In this document: piece by piece, positions 36,143 through 46,919 of the stretch
How the letters are laid out: the number at the start of each line of letters is the position of its first letter
Numbering within the stretch: the first letter of the stretch is position 1
Assembly (NCBI GenBank): GCA_023700805.1
Contig: JAMPYF010000001.1
Coordinates: 124,001 to 188,000 of the forward strand
Direction: 5' to 3'
Source of the DNA: Sulfuritalea sp.
GTDB taxonomy: Bacteria > Pseudomonadota > Gammaproteobacteria > Burkholderiales > Rhodocyclaceae
Length of the DNA: 64,000 nt
Notes under the pieces: generated by a model
Database searches by the model: none
What the model saw: the letters and a program-made list of their open reading frames with translations, nothing else
What the model was told of the DNA's origin: nothing
Made by a program: the position numbers and the translations under genes

Positions 36143-36985
36143 CTAGAAAAGCTTTATGGCGATCGCACCCGCGCATACGGTAATTATCGACACGTAGCGG
36201 ATTCGGGTGATCGGTTCTTTCAGGAAGGACGCCGCGATGATCGCGGCAAAGACCACCGAGGTTTCCCGCAGCGCCGCGACAAGCGCTATCGGGGCGCGGG
36301 TCATGGCCCAGAGCGCCAGTCCATAGGACGCCAGCGTGCAGGCGCCGCCGAGCAGGCCCATGCGCCAGCCGCTCCGGATGCGATGCACGATCCCCCGACC
36401 TTGACCAACTGCCGCTATCGCAAGCAGCAAGGGCGCTGTCAGCAGGAACATCCAGCCGGTGTAGCTGATCGCGTGCCCGGACAGCCGTGCGCCCTGGCCG
36501 TCGATCAGGGTGTATATGACAATCACACCGGCGTTGCTCAACGCGAACGCTGCGGAAGCGGCGCGAAATGTTCCCAATCGCAGGGAATCGCCGGCGAGAA
36601 CCAGCACACCGCACGATATGAGCACCACGCCGGCCCAGCCGCCCGGCGAGGGCGACTCGTTGATCAGCAGCAATCCGGCAACTGCAGTCAGCGCGGGGGC
36701 GGAGCCCCTCATCAGCGGATAGACGAAACTCAGCTCTCCACTTCGATACGAAACGGCGACGAGGACAAAATAGGCGACATGTATCAACACCGACGCCGCG
36801 AGGTACGGCCAGCTTTCCACGGCGGGGCTCGGCATCAGGGGCAGCAGGGCAGCAGTCCACACCCCGGCGCCGAGGACGATCAGGACCGTATCCAGGAACT
36901 TGTCCGCGGAGGCGCGAACCAACGCGTTCCACGCGGCATGCAGCGCCGCGGCAAACAACACGATAGCCATCACGTCGAGTGACAA
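36143..36985 (-). CDS. EamA/DMT-family transporter
   Basis: The 280-residue protein has ten hydrophobic segments in two EamA repeats (FAAALHAAWNALVRAS at the start; ALRETSVVFAAIIAASFLKEP near the end). Substrates of this family are diverse metabolites, and none can be assigned. A TTG start at 36985 is chosen because a perfect AGGAGG lies 6 bp upstream; an ATG 15 bp downstream would leave the site too far away. It is convergent with the UspA gene. Confidence 0.85.
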   Translation of the reverse strand: MSLDVMAIVLFAAALHAAWNALVRASADKFLDTVLIVLGAGVWTAALLPLMPSPAVESWPYLAASVLIHVAYFVLVAVSYRSGELSFVYPLMRGSAPALTAVAGLLLINESPSPGGWAGVVLISCGVLVLAGDSLRLGTFRAASAAFALSNAGVIVIYTLIDGQGARLSGHAISYTGWMFLLTAPLLLAIAAVGQGRGIVHRIRSGWRMGLLGGACTLASYGLALWAMTRAPIALVAALRETSVVFAAIIAASFLKEPITRIRYVSIITVCAGAIAIKLF

Positions 36986-37122
36986 GACTTGCCTCCTGTA
37001 TGCGGCCCACCGCCTGACCAGGGCCGATGTTAAGGCCTTCCTCCGCGCGGTGAGGTGGCGGCGTTGCGGCGGAAGCCGCCAGCGCAGCGGCCGGCCCATT
37101 TGCCGGCCTGACGAGAACGGGT

Positions 37123-37624
37123 GGGAAGTCCGCCGATAAGCCGGGTTCTGTCGTGGGCAACCATTCCTCTGGGACCGCCGTTACCGACGGCCTCTAGCAG
37201 CCTACCCGGGAGCGACGCGAGCCACGCCAATGCTCCCCTATTTGGCCTTGCCCCGAATGAGGTTTGCCGTGCCGTCCGTGTTACCACGTCCGCGGTGGGC
37301 TCTTACCCCAAGGCCGCTTGCGCGGCCTTGGCGCACCTCGCGGCATCGCTTTCGCGACGCAACAAGCCACGCCACCATTTCACCCTTACCGGCCCTTCCA
37401 TTCCTTCATCGCAGCGAACTGCGCTTCAGAAAGGGACTTTGCCGCCTCGCGGCGTCAAAGTCGGGCTTAGGCGGTATCTTTCTGTTGCACTGTCTGTCGC
37501 CTTGGGTCGGGCGGCTTGCGCCACCCGACTTATAGCGCCCGGCCGTTAGCCGGCATTCCGCTCTATGGGGCCCGGACTTTCCTCCAAGCACTTGCGTGCT
37601 CAGCGGTTGCCTGGCGAACTTCCC
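37123..37624 (-). ncRNA. rnpB: RNase P RNA (type A), enlarged
   Basis: Catalytic RNA that removes tRNA 5' leaders. The 5' and 3' ends pair over 12 bp to form P1 (GGGAAGTTCGCC with GGCGGACTTCCC, one G-U pair). Conserved blocks are GGAGGAAAGTCCGGGC, GCAACAGAAAGATACCGCC, GGTAAGGGTGAAA, GGTAAGAGCCCACCGCG and the 3' block AGAACCCGGCTTATCGG. The RNA is about 500 nt, clearly longer than the usual 350-400. The extra length sits in the P12 region, which carries additional hairpins such as GACGCCGCGAGGCGGC and GCGCAGTTCGCTGCG. Its 5' end overlaps the 3' end of the DUF3025 gene. Confidence 0.95.
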
Positions 37625-38400
37625 GGGCGCATTGTACGCGCCGGGCGGAACTGCCGCGTGTCGTCGTAGTAATCGGCATGCTGATTCTCCGTCGTCGCGC
37701 CGGGTATGCCGAGCAGGGGCAGCGGCCGCCAGTCGTGCGGCGAAAAACTGCCGCTGTCGAACAAGTTCGCCAGACGCCTGTCGAGCGAGGCCGGTGCCGC
37801 CGTTTCCGGCAATTCCAGCCATGCCGCGTCGACCTCGACGAACAGCGCCTTGCCGCACAGCCCGACAAAGGGCGCCGCCAGTGCGTCGTGACTGGCATGG
37901 CCGAAGACCAGGAAACGCGTGCTGCGCATCAGTTCCGCACGCCGTTCGACGAAGACCTCGCGCCAGCGGTGCGCGCACAGGCCCTGCCAAAGTTCGGGAG
38001 AGGATCCGGCGACCACCACGCCGCATTCGTCGAACTGGGTCAGCGCGTCGCGCAGCGCGCCGCGTTCTGCGCGGCCCTGGCGACGTGCGTCGGTGAGCGC
38101 GGCAAAATGGCGCCGGTTGAGCGCCGCCTTGCTCAACGGGAAGGCCAGCCAGATCAGCGCATTGAACAAGTCATGGCGATTGCCGGGCCGCGTTGCGACC
38201 TCGCCGGCGAGGTAAGCCCGCTCCTCGTAGCCCTGCGCGCCGCTCGACGGCTCGACGAAGCGCAAGGCAGCGCCCTTGCCCGTCACCAGCCCGCGCTCGC
38301 GGGCCATGGCATTGAGCCGGGGCAGATCGGGCACGCCGTCCGCGAACCAAGCTTGCAGGAACGCCGACAGCGGATGCAGCCCTGCGCCGGGCAGATTCAC
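37600..38400 (-). CDS. DUF3025 protein
   Basis: The 266-residue protein fits the DUF3025 family of unknown function: RHDLFNALIWLAFPLSKAAL is its most typical stretch, followed by ERGALRDALTQFDECGVVV. No signal peptide or membrane segment is seen. A GTG start at 38400 lies 16 bp after the pyrC stop, so it is probably cotranscribed with pyrC; the ribosome binding site is poor. Its last eight codons and stop lie within the RNase P RNA gene. Confidence 0.85.
   Translation of the reverse strand: MNLPGAGLHPLSAFLQAWFADGVPDLPRLNAMARERGLVTGKGAALRFVEPSSGAQGYEERAYLAGEVATRPGNRHDLFNALIWLAFPLSKAALNRRHFAALTDARRQGRAERGALRDALTQFDECGVVVAGSSPELWQGLCAHRWREVFVERRAELMRSTRFLVFGHASHDALAAPFVGLCGKALFVEVDAAWLELPETAAPASLDRRLANLFDSGSFSPHDWRPLPLLGIPGATTENQHADYYDDTRQFRPARTMRPGSSPGNR
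37631..37636 (-). promoter_or_regulatory. -10 element of rnpB
   Basis: TACAAT on the minus strand ends 6 bp before the predicted 5' end. It lies within the DUF3025 coding region. No good -35 was found. Confidence 0.5.
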
Positions 38401-38416
38401 GGCCCGCTGCGGCGAA

Positions 38417-39451
38417 TCAGGCCAGGCGCCAGGCCACCGACTCGCCCGCGCGCAAGGGCACCAGGCGGTCGCCGGCCAGATAGGCCAGGCTCGCCGGCAC
38501 CGCCGCGGCCTCGCGCCGCAGCGTGATGGTTTCCGTATTGCGCGGCAGCCCGTACCAGTCCGGGCCATGGAAACTGGCGAAGCCTTCGAGCCTGTCCAGC
38601 GCCCCGGCCGCCTCGAAGGCTTCGGCATACAGTTCTATGCCGGCATGGGCGGTGTAGCAGCCGGCGCAGCCGCAGGCCGCCTCCTTGGTGCTCTGCCCAT
38701 GCGGCGCCGAATCGGTGCCGAGGAAATACTTCGGACTGCCCGAGATCGCCGCCGCGACGAGAGCCTGGCGGTGGCTCTCGCGCTTCAACACCGGCAGGCA
38801 GTAGTTGTGCGGCCGTATGCCGCCGGCGAAGATCGCATTGCGATTGAGCAGCAGGTGGTGGGCGGTCAGCGTGCCCGCCACGTTGGCGCCGCCGTCGCGC
38901 ACGAACTCGATGCCGTCGCGGGTCGTGATGTGTTCGAGCACCACTTTCAGCGCCGGGAAGTCGCGCAGCAGCGGCACCAGCACGGTGTCGATGAACACCG
39001 CCTCGCGATCGAAGATGTCGACGGTCGGATCGGTGACTTCGCCATGCACCAGCAGCGGCACGCCGAGTTGTTCCATGCGCGCCAGGGTCGCCGCGCATTT
39101 CTTCAAGCCGGTGACGCCGGCGTCCGAGTTGGTCGTGGCGCCTGCGGGGTAGAGCTTGATGGCATGGACGAAGCCGCTGGCCTTGACGGCATCGATCTCG
39201 GCCGCAGGCATGTTGTCGGTCAAATACAGGGTCATCAGCGGCGTGAAATCCATGCCGGCCGGCAGCGCCGCGAGGATCCGCTCGCGGTAGGCCGCCGCCA
39301 GCGCCACCGTGGTCACCGGCGGCTTCAGGTTGGGCATGACGATGGCGCGGGCGAAGCGTCGCGCGGTGTCGGGCAGCACGGCGGCCAACGCCGCGCCGTC
39401 GCGCAGGTGCAAATGCCAGTCGTCGGGGCGGGTGATGGTGAGTGTTTGCAT
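38417..39451 (-). CDS. pyrC: Dihydroorotase
   Basis: Third step of pyrimidine synthesis: cyclises carbamoyl aspartate to dihydroorotate. The 344-residue protein is of the E. coli PyrC type. It has [10 protein letters not shown] with the first metal His pair, the carbamylated Lys in [17 protein letters not shown], further metal His in LLVHGEVTD and [10 protein letters not shown], and the catalytic Asp in [17 protein letters not shown]3025 follows. Confidence 0.96.
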   Translation of the reverse strand: MQTLTITRPDDWHLHLRDGAALAAVLPDTARRFARAIVMPNLKPPVTTVALAAAYRERILAALPAGMDFTPLMTLYLTDNMPAAEIDAVKASGFVHAIKLYPAGATTNSDAGVTGLKKCAATLARMEQLGVPLLVHGEVTDPTVDIFDREAVFIDTVLVPLLRDFPALKVVLEHITTRDGIEFVRDGGANVAGTLTAHHLLLNRNAIFAGGIRPHNYCLPVLKRESHRQALVAAAISGSPKYFLGTDSAPHGQSTKEAACGCAGCYTAHAGIELYAEAFEAAGALDRLEGFASFHGPDWYGLPRNTETITLRREAAAVPASLAYLAGDRLVPLRAGESVAWRLA

Positions 39452-39458
39452 GGGTGGA

Positions 39459-40298
39459 TTATAAAGGGCGGGCCTTCAGCTCCAGCGCCCGCGCGTAGAG
39501 CGCGTTCTTCGGCTGGCCGGTGATTTCGGCGGCGAGCTTGGCCGCCTGTTTGACCGGCAGTTCGGCCAGCAAGACGGCCAGCACGCGCTCGGTCTCGGCA
39601 TCCATGCCCTCGCGCGGCGGCGGCGCCGAGACCACCAGCACGAATTCGCCGCGCTGATGGTTGGCGTCGGCCGCAAGCCAGGCCGGCGCCTGCGCCAGCG
39701 GCATGCTGACGATCTGCTCGAACAGCTTGGTCAATTCGCGGGCGATGACCAGCGTGCGCTGCGGCTCCAGCAGCGCGACCAGCTCGGCCACCGTTTCCAC
39801 CACCCGATGCGGCGCCTCGTAGAACACCAGCGCCGCATCGACGCCCGCGAGTTCCTGAATCGCCGTCCTGCGAGCGCCAACTCTTGCAGGCAGGAAGCCG
39901 ACGAACAGAAAGCGCGGATCGGCAAGGCCGGCCGCCGACAGCGCGGCAATCGCCGCGCTCGGTCCCGGCAGCGGGATCACCCGGAAGCCGGCAGCGCGTA
40001 CCGCCGCCACCGCCCGCGCGCCCGGATCGGAGACGCCAGGCGTGCCGGCGTCGGACACCAGCGCCACGCGCCGGCCCTCGCCCAGCAGCCGGACCAGCTT
40101 TTCCGCCGCCTGGTTCTCGTTGTGCTGGTGCAGGGCCAGCGTCGGCACCTTGATGCCATGGTGATCGAGCAGCTGGCGCGCATGGCGGGTGTCTTCGCAG
40201 GCCACCAGATCGACGCCGCGCAGGGTTTCCAGCGCGCGCAGGCTGATGTCCCCCAGATTCCCGATCGGCGTGGCGACGACATACAATGCATTTTCCAT
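39459..40298 (-). CDS. rsmI: 16S rRNA (cytidine1402-2'-O)-methyltransferase
   Basis: Methylates C1402 in the ribosomal decoding centre with SAM. The 279-residue protein begins [20 protein letters not shown] and carries [33 protein letters not shown] and [17 protein letters not shown]. The segment ARVGARRTA, between FLPxR and AIQEL, is encoded by a dispersed repeat; in other RsmI proteins this loop reads roughly FLPRK..R. The ATG shares two bases with the opposite-strand ATG of yraN. Confidence 0.94.
   Translation of the reverse strand: MENALYVVATPIGNLGDISLRALETLRGVDLVACEDTRHARQLLDHHGIKVPTLALHQHNENQAAEKLVRLLGEGRRVALVSDAGTPGVSDPGARAVAAVRAAGFRVIPLPGPSAAIAALSAAGLADPRFLFVGFLPARVGARRTAIQELAGVDAALVFYEAPHRVVETVAELVALLEPQRTLVIARELTKLFEQIVSMPLAQAPAWLAADANHQRGEFVLVVSAPPPREGMDAETERVLAVLLAELPVKQAAKLAAEITGQPKNALYARALELKARPL
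39861..39887 (-). repeat. Dispersed 26-bp repeat, copy 7
   Basis: Reads GCAAGAGTTGGCGCTCGC then AGGACGGCG on the minus strand. It is in frame in rsmI and encodes ARVGARRTA, using the same reading frame as the trpC copy. Confidence 0.8.
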
Positions 40299-40669
40299 GT
40301 CCGGCATTCTAGAGCCTAGAGCCCCCAGCGGCCCGCTGAGCACACGCCAAGCCCGCGGCGCCGCGGCCGAGCAGCTGGCGGCCGATTACCTTGCGCAGCG
40401 CGGCCTTGCCGTCATCGCACGCAACTTCCGCGTGAAGGGCGGCGAGATCGACCTGATCTGCCGCGACGGCAGGACCACGGTGTTTGTCGAGGTGCGGCTG
40501 CGCAGCCGCAGCGATTTCGGCGGTGCCGCCGCCAGCATCACCGCCGCCAAGCAGGCGCGCCTGATCCTCGCCGCGCGGCACTGGCTGCTGCGCCACGGCG
40601 AAACGCCCTGCCGCTTCGACTGCATCCTGCTCGACGGTCTCGAAACAAAAAACATCGAATGGCTGCGCA

Positions 40670-40689
<20 letters not shown>
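40297..40689 (+). CDS. yraN: YraN/UPF0102 family protein
   Basis: The 130-residue protein has [20 protein letters not shown] and the nuclease-like core [22 protein letters not shown], a PD-(D/E)XK-type arrangement. The function of this widespread family is unsettled. The ATG at 40297 overlaps the rsmI ATG on the other strand, so the promoters of both genes must lie inside the other gene. The stop is overlapped by the HIRAN gene by 20 bp. It belongs to the conserved rsmI/yraN/diaA/BON cluster. Confidence 0.9.
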
Positions 40690-42394
<1,705 letters not shown>

Positions 42395-42415
42395 GCGGCG
42401 TTGCGCTTGAGGTAT

Positions 42416-42895
42416 ATGCCGCCGGCCTTCGAGGCCAAGATCACCGCGCCCGCCGATCTGGCGCAGCGCATCGCGCTGCTGCCGCGACCGCTGGTGTTCA
42501 CCAACGGCTGCTTCGACATCCTGCATCGCGGCCATGTCACCTATCTGGCGCAGGCGCGCAGTCTAGGCGCCGCGCTGATCGTCGCCGCCAACTCGGATGC
42601 CTCGGTCAAGCGCCTGGGCAAGGGCGACGATCGCCCGGTCAATCCTCTGGCCGACCGCATGGCGCTGCTCGCTGCGCTGGAGTGCGTGTCCCTGGTGACC
42701 TGGTTCGACGAGGACACGCCGCTGGCCCGCATCCTCGACTGCCGGCCGGACGTGCTGGTCAAGGGCGGCGACTGGCCCGTGGACAAAATCGTCGGCTACC
42801 GCGAAGTCAGCGACTGGGGCGGCAGCGTGCATTCGATCCCGTTCATTCACGAGCGCTCGACCACGGCGCTGATGGAGAAGATCCGCCGACTCTGA
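42416..42895 (+). CDS. rfaE2: D-glycero-beta-D-manno-heptose 1-phosphate adenylyltransferase
   Basis: Activates heptose 1-phosphate to ADP-heptose for the lipopolysaccharide core. The 159-residue protein corresponds to the C-terminal domain of HldE alone. The nucleotidyltransferase motif is FTNGCFDILHRGHVTYL; NSDASVKRLGKGDDRPVNPL and LVKGGDW are also typical. The start is uncertain: ATG 42416 has GAGG very close, and TTG 42401 is in frame. The stop is followed at once by a dispersed repeat. Confidence 0.92.
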   Translation: MPPAFEAKITAPADLAQRIALLPRPLVFTNGCFDILHRGHVTYLAQARSLGAALIVAANSDASVKRLGKGDDRPVNPLADRMALLAALECVSLVTWFDEDTPLARILDCRPDVLVKGGDWPVDKIVGYREVSDWGGSVHSIPFIHERSTTALMEKIRRL

Positions 42896-42896
42896 A

Positions 42897-42928
42897 TCAA
42901 GAGTTGGCGCTGACGGCACGGCGACTCA
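42897..42928 (+). repeat. Dispersed 26-bp repeat, copy 8
   Basis: Reads TCAAGAGTTGGCGCTGACG then GCACGGCGACTCA. It fills the junction between convergent rfaE2 and the TAXI gene, beginning 1 bp after one stop and containing the other stop. Confidence 0.88.
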
Positions 42929-44239
42929 GGCCGTGGTTCGCCGCAAAATCATGTCGCGCACCAGGTCGATATGCACGCGCAAGGTGTAGAGCATGTCGGA
43001 AAATGTCAGCGGCGTGCGTATGTGGCTGGCATCGTCCTCGATGCGGTCGAGCTTCTCCAGCCATTCCGCCCGCGTGTGCGCGGCGGGATTTTCATTGACC
43101 TCGTTTTCGAGGAACTTCAGTTCGCCGTAGCGCCGGTAGATGCGCGAGCGCACCCGCCAGCCATAGAGCTGCGGCGCAAATTTGAGCAGCGGCAGCAGCA
43201 CCACGAGCAGCGGCAGCGCCATCACCACCATGCGGTCGATCAGCGTCGCCGCCCAGAACGGCAGGTAGCGCTGCAGCAAGGGCTTGCCGGACTTGTAGTA
43301 ACGCTCGGCTTCCTTCGACAGCGGAAACCCATTGTGCCCGGCGCGCGGAAATTCATTGGGCTTCTGGAACACCCCGGGTTCGCCATGGACTTCGGCCGCG
43401 GCCTGCATCAGCAGGTCGATCAGCGCCGGATGCGTGTCCTCGCGCACTAACAGCGTCGCCAGCGGCGACACCAGTTGTATGTCACGCGGCGGAATGTCCA
43501 GGGGCAGGTCGATGGCCCCGCGCGGCAGCAGCAGCCGCGTCAGGTAAGGAAAGCGCCGCGTGTAGGCTTCGGCATGGCTCAGGCTCATCAGGCGGACGCC
43601 CGGCGTATAGAGCAGCGACCAGACCAGTGCGGACTGCGTCGGGCCGACCGCGAATACGGCATCGATCTGCCGCTGCTGCAGCCGCTCGACCAGATCCATG
43701 CCACCCGCTTCGATCAATTTCGTGTTTTTGGCGTCGATGCCGTTGGCCGCCAACAGTTCCATCGCGAGCTGCCGGGTGCCGCTGCCGGCGCCGCCGACGG
43801 CGATGCGCATGCCCTTGAGGTCGAGCAGCTTGTCGCCGCCGCGCAGCGCCGCCTCGCGGTAGAAGATCCACAGCGGCTCATGGTAGAAGTCGCCCAGCGA
43901 AACCAGTTCGTCGTCCTCGCCCGGACGCGCCGTGCCGCCCTGAATGAAGGCGGCATCGACTTCGAACCCCGGATCGCGCATGCGCTGCAGGTTTTCCGTC
44001 GATCCGGCGGAAGTCTTCGCCACCAGCTCGATGCCGTAGCGCGCCAGCACATCCTTGTAGCGTGCGGCGAAGCGCTGATAGGCGCCGCTCTCGCTTCCGG
44101 TGCTGACGATCAACCGGTCCGGCGGCGCCGGCTGGATGAACTGCGCCGCCAGCCAGAACGCGCCGACGGCCAGCAACAGCGACGGCAGTGCGACGAAGAC
44201 GATGTCGCGCCAGGAAAGCAGTTTCAGTTTTTCGGGCAT
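42926..44239 (-). CDS. TAXI-family TRAP solute receptor, membrane-anchored
   Basis: The 437-residue protein has an N-terminal membrane segment (IVFVALPSLLLAVGAFWLAA) and then the TAXI receptor domain with VSTGSESGAYQRFAARY and DAAFIQGGTA. After residue 330 there is a second membrane segment (MVVMALPLLVVLLPLLKF) and a cytoplasmic helical tail. TAXI receptors often bind glutamate or dicarboxylates. No TRAP permease is next to it. This double-anchored form may be a sensor or scaffold rather than a transport receptor; that is inference. Confidence 0.85.
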   Translation of the reverse strand: MPEKLKLLSWRDIVFVALPSLLLAVGAFWLAAQFIQPAPPDRLIVSTGSESGAYQRFAARYKDVLARYGIELVAKTSAGSTENLQRMRDPGFEVDAAFIQGGTARPGEDDELVSLGDFYHEPLWIFYREAALRGGDKLLDLKGMRIAVGGAGSGTRQLAMELLAANGIDAKNTKLIEAGGMDLVERLQQRQIDAVFAVGPTQSALVWSLLYTPGVRLMSLSHAEAYTRRFPYLTRLLLPRGAIDLPLDIPPRDIQLVSPLATLLVREDTHPALIDLLMQAAAEVHGEPGVFQKPNEFPRAGHNGFPLSKEAERYYKSGKPLLQRYLPFWAATLIDRMVVMALPLLVVLLPLLKFAPQLYGWRVRSRIYRRYGELKFLENEVNENPAAHTRAEWLEKLDRIEDDASHIRTPLTFSDMLYTLRVHIDLVRDMILRRTTA

Positions 44240-44456
44240 GCTGGCTCACGGTGGCTCGGTCCGCGGACATTATAGACAGCCGCCCGCCGGCCTCCCCGGC
44301 AGCGGCACCTCGGTGCTGCCGACAGAGGCCGGAACCACCGTCGACTCGCCGCGGTCTATGTACGGTGTCGCACCGAGCGGCCCGGCCCGGCCGCGGATAA
44401 TTGCGGCAACGTCCCGCCTGGGCTGGGCAAGCATCTCCTGCTCTCAATACACCATC

Positions 44457-46412
44457 ATGACACTGCCACGTTCGCTCAAATGGACAGCCGGAATTCTGCT
44501 GGCGCCTGTCGCCCTGGCCGTACTGTTCATCGCCATTTTCGGCTGGAACTGGTTGCGCGCTCCCATCGAACGCATGACCGCGGAGCGCACCGGCCGCGTG
44601 CTGGCCATCAACGGCGATCTGACCGTGGCATTGGGCTGGCCCTCGCCGCACATTCGCGCCACTGCAGTGAGCTTCGCCAATCCGGCCTGGGCCAAGGAAA
44701 AGCAGATGATCACCGCCGATGCGGTGGACGTCGCCATCCACCTGCCGCAGTTGCTGGCGCGCAACATCGTGCTGCCCGAAGTGCGTCTCGAACGCCCTGT
44801 CGTTTTCCTCGAACAAGCCAGCGACGGCCGCCGCAACTGGTTGTTGGACCTGGATCAACAGGATGAGCAAGCGCGCATCCGCATCGACCGCCTGACCCTC
44901 GACCAGGGCCGGCTCGGCTATGACGATGCCGGACAGAAGACCAGCATCCGCGCCGAGCTGTCGACCTCAAGCAGCCAGACGGATGTCGCCGGAATCAGCT
45001 TCAGCGCACAAGGCCAGTACAAGGGCATGCGGCTCAAGGGCAGCGGCACAGGCGGGCCGGTGCTCGGCCTGCGCGACGAAGCCACACCCTATCCGCTGCA
45101 AACCGAGTTCAGCGTCGGACATACCATCGTCAAGGCCGCCGGCACGATTACCAGCCTGCTGAAGTTTTCCGCGGTGGACATGCGCCTCGCCCTTCGCGGC
45201 GACAGCCTGGCTCAGCTTTTCCCCCTGCTCGGCATCGCCTTTCCCGAAACCCGCGCCTACGCCACCGAAGGGCACCTGCTGCACCAGACGAATAGCTGGC
45301 GCTACGATAAATTCTCGGGCCGCATCGGCGGCAGCGACATCGCCGGGTCGCTCCAGGTCGACACCGGCGGCAAGCGCCCGGCAATGAAAGCCGACCTGGT
45401 GTCCAAGGTCCTCGATATCGCCGACCTGGGCCCCCTGATCGGCGCAAAGCCCGGCAGCGTGCAGGCCGCCAGGCAGGCGGCGCCAGTTGCCACGGCCGCG
45501 CCGACGCCGGTGCTGGCGCGCGTGCTGCCCGACCTGCCGTTCAACACCGATCGCTGGGACAGCGTCGATGCCGAGGTGACGCTGAAGGCCAAGACCTTCC
45601 GCCACGCCAGGGAATTGCCACTGGAAGACCTGGTGACCCATCTGAGCCTGCGCGATTCCGTGCTGAAGCTCGATCCGCTGGATTTCGGCGTCGCCGGCGG
45701 CCAGCTCAATGCCGTGATTTCACTGGACGGACGCAGCGACCCGATCGAGGCCCACGCCAGGATCAAGGCAAGGAAAATTCTGCTGTCCAAGTTGTTCCCG
45801 ACGTCGGAGCTGGGCAAGGCCAGCATCGGCCAGCTCAACGGCGACTTCGACCTGAAGGGCAAGGGCGGCTCGGTGCGGCAAATGCTGGCGAGTTCCGCGG
45901 GCAAGGTCGATCTCGTCGTCGCCGGCGGCAAGGTCAGCAAAATGATGATGGAAAAGGCCGGCCTTCACCTCTGGGAAATACTCGAGCTGAGCGTGACCGG
46001 CGATCGACTCGTCACCCTGCGTTGCGCGGTGGCCGGCTTCGACGTCAAGCAAGGCAGCATGCAGGCCAACGCGCTGATTTTCGACACCGAGGTCACCACC
46101 ATCGTCGGTACCGGCAGCATTGATCTGGGCGCGGAAAAACTCGATCTGACGCTCAACCAGAAAACCAAATACACCAGCCCGGTGGCCTTGCGCAGCCCGA
46201 TCTACATTCGCGGCAGCTTTGCCAAACCGGCGGTATCGGTCGACAAGGGGCGTGTCGCCGTGCGCGCGCTCGGCGCACTGGCGCTCGGCCTGGTCAATCC
46301 GCTGCTGACGCTGATCCCCCTGATCGATGCCGGTCCGGGCAAGGACAGCGATTGCGGCGAGTTGGTGCGGCAGGCAAAAGCCTTGCCGCGGGCACCGAAC
46401 AAGAACCCCTGA
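44457..46412 (+). CDS. AsmA-family protein
   Basis: The 651-residue protein has one N-terminal membrane helix (WTAGILLAPVALAVLFIAIF) and a long periplasmic beta-rich region. AsmA features are RTGRVLAINGDLTVALGWPS near the start and LNGDFDLKGKGGSVRQMLAS, with DLGAEKLDLTLNQKTKYT, near the end. AsmA-like proteins are thought to bridge the periplasm and move phospholipids to the outer membrane. It is divergent from the TAXI gene (217 bp, no clear promoter seen) and convergent with ssb. Confidence 0.92.
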   Translation: MTLPRSLKWTAGILLAPVALAVLFIAIFGWNWLRAPIERMTAERTGRVLAINGDLTVALGWPSPHIRATAVSFANPAWAKEKQMITADAVDVAIHLPQLLARNIVLPEVRLERPVVFLEQASDGRRNWLLDLDQQDEQARIRIDRLTLDQGRLGYDDAGQKTSIRAELSTSSSQTDVAGISFSAQGQYKGMRLKGSGTGGPVLGLRDEATPYPLQTEFSVGHTIVKAAGTITSLLKFSAVDMRLALRGDSLAQLFPLLGIAFPETRAYATEGHLLHQTNSWRYDKFSGRIGGSDIAGSLQVDTGGKRPAMKADLVSKVLDIADLGPLIGAKPGSVQAARQAAPVATAAPTPVLARVLPDLPFNTDRWDSVDAEVTLKAKTFRHARELPLEDLVTHLSLRDSVLKLDPLDFGVAGGQLNAVISLDGRSDPIEAHARIKARKILLSKLFPTSELGKASIGQLNGDFDLKGKGGSVRQMLASSAGKVDLVVAGGKVSKMMMEKAGLHLWEILELSVTGDRLVTLRCAVAGFDVKQGSMQANALIFDTEVTTIVGTGSIDLGAEKLDLTLNQKTKYTSPVALRSPIYIRGSFAKPAVSVDKGRVAVRALGALALGLVNPLLTLIPLIDAGPGKDSDCGELVRQAKALPRAPNKNP

Positions 46413-46436
46413 CCCCCCGCCGCGCAGCAGCCTGGG

Positions 46437-46907
46437 TCAGAACGGGATGTCGTCCTCAAAATCATTGAAGCTGCCGCCGGCCGGCTGCGGCGCCGCTGCC
46501 GGACGACCGCCGCCGCCACTGCCAGCCGCCGCTGCGCCGGCGCTGTCGCGCGGCGGCGCATCGCTCATGCCCTCGCGTGAGCCGAGCATTTTCATCTCGT
46601 TGGCGACAATCTCGGTGGTGTAGCGCTCCTGGCCTTCCTTGTCCTGCCACTTGCGCGTGCGCAAGGCGCCTTCGACATACACCTGGCGGCCCTTTTTCAG
46701 GTACTGCCCGGCGATCTCGGCCAGCTTGCCGAAGAACACCACACGATGCCATTCCGTGGCTTCCTTTTTCTCGCCGGTCGCCTTGTCCTTCCAGGTATCT
46801 GTGGTGGCGATCGTGACATTGGTGATCGAGTCGCCATTCGGCGTGTAGCGCACTTCCGGATCGCGGCCCAGATTGCCTACGATGATGACCTTGTTGACTG
46901 ACGCCAT
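46437..46907 (-). CDS. ssb: Single-stranded DNA-binding protein
   Basis: The 156-residue protein protects single-stranded DNA and recruits repair enzymes. The OB-fold part begins [20 protein letters not shown] and includes [21 protein letters not shown] Gly/Ala-rich linker (about 118-145) leads to the acidic tip DFEDDIPF, which binds partner proteins. It follows the MFS gene by 12 bp. In related bacteria the MFS-ssb pair is divergent from uvrA. Confidence 0.97.
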   Translation of the reverse strand: MASVNKVIIVGNLGRDPEVRYTPNGDSITNVTIATTDTWKDKATGEKKEATEWHRVVFFGKLAEIAGQYLKKGRQVYVEGALRTRKWQDKEGQERYTTEIVANEMKMLGSREGMSDAPPRDSAGAAAAGSGGGGRPAAAPQPAGGSFNDFEDDIPF

Positions 46908-46919
46908 GCCTATTCCTCC

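Noticed and set aside
36058-37122. A tRNA or other small RNA near the EamA gene and rnpB
   Set aside because: No cloverleaf or conserved TTCGA-type loop was found; only rnpB is supported.
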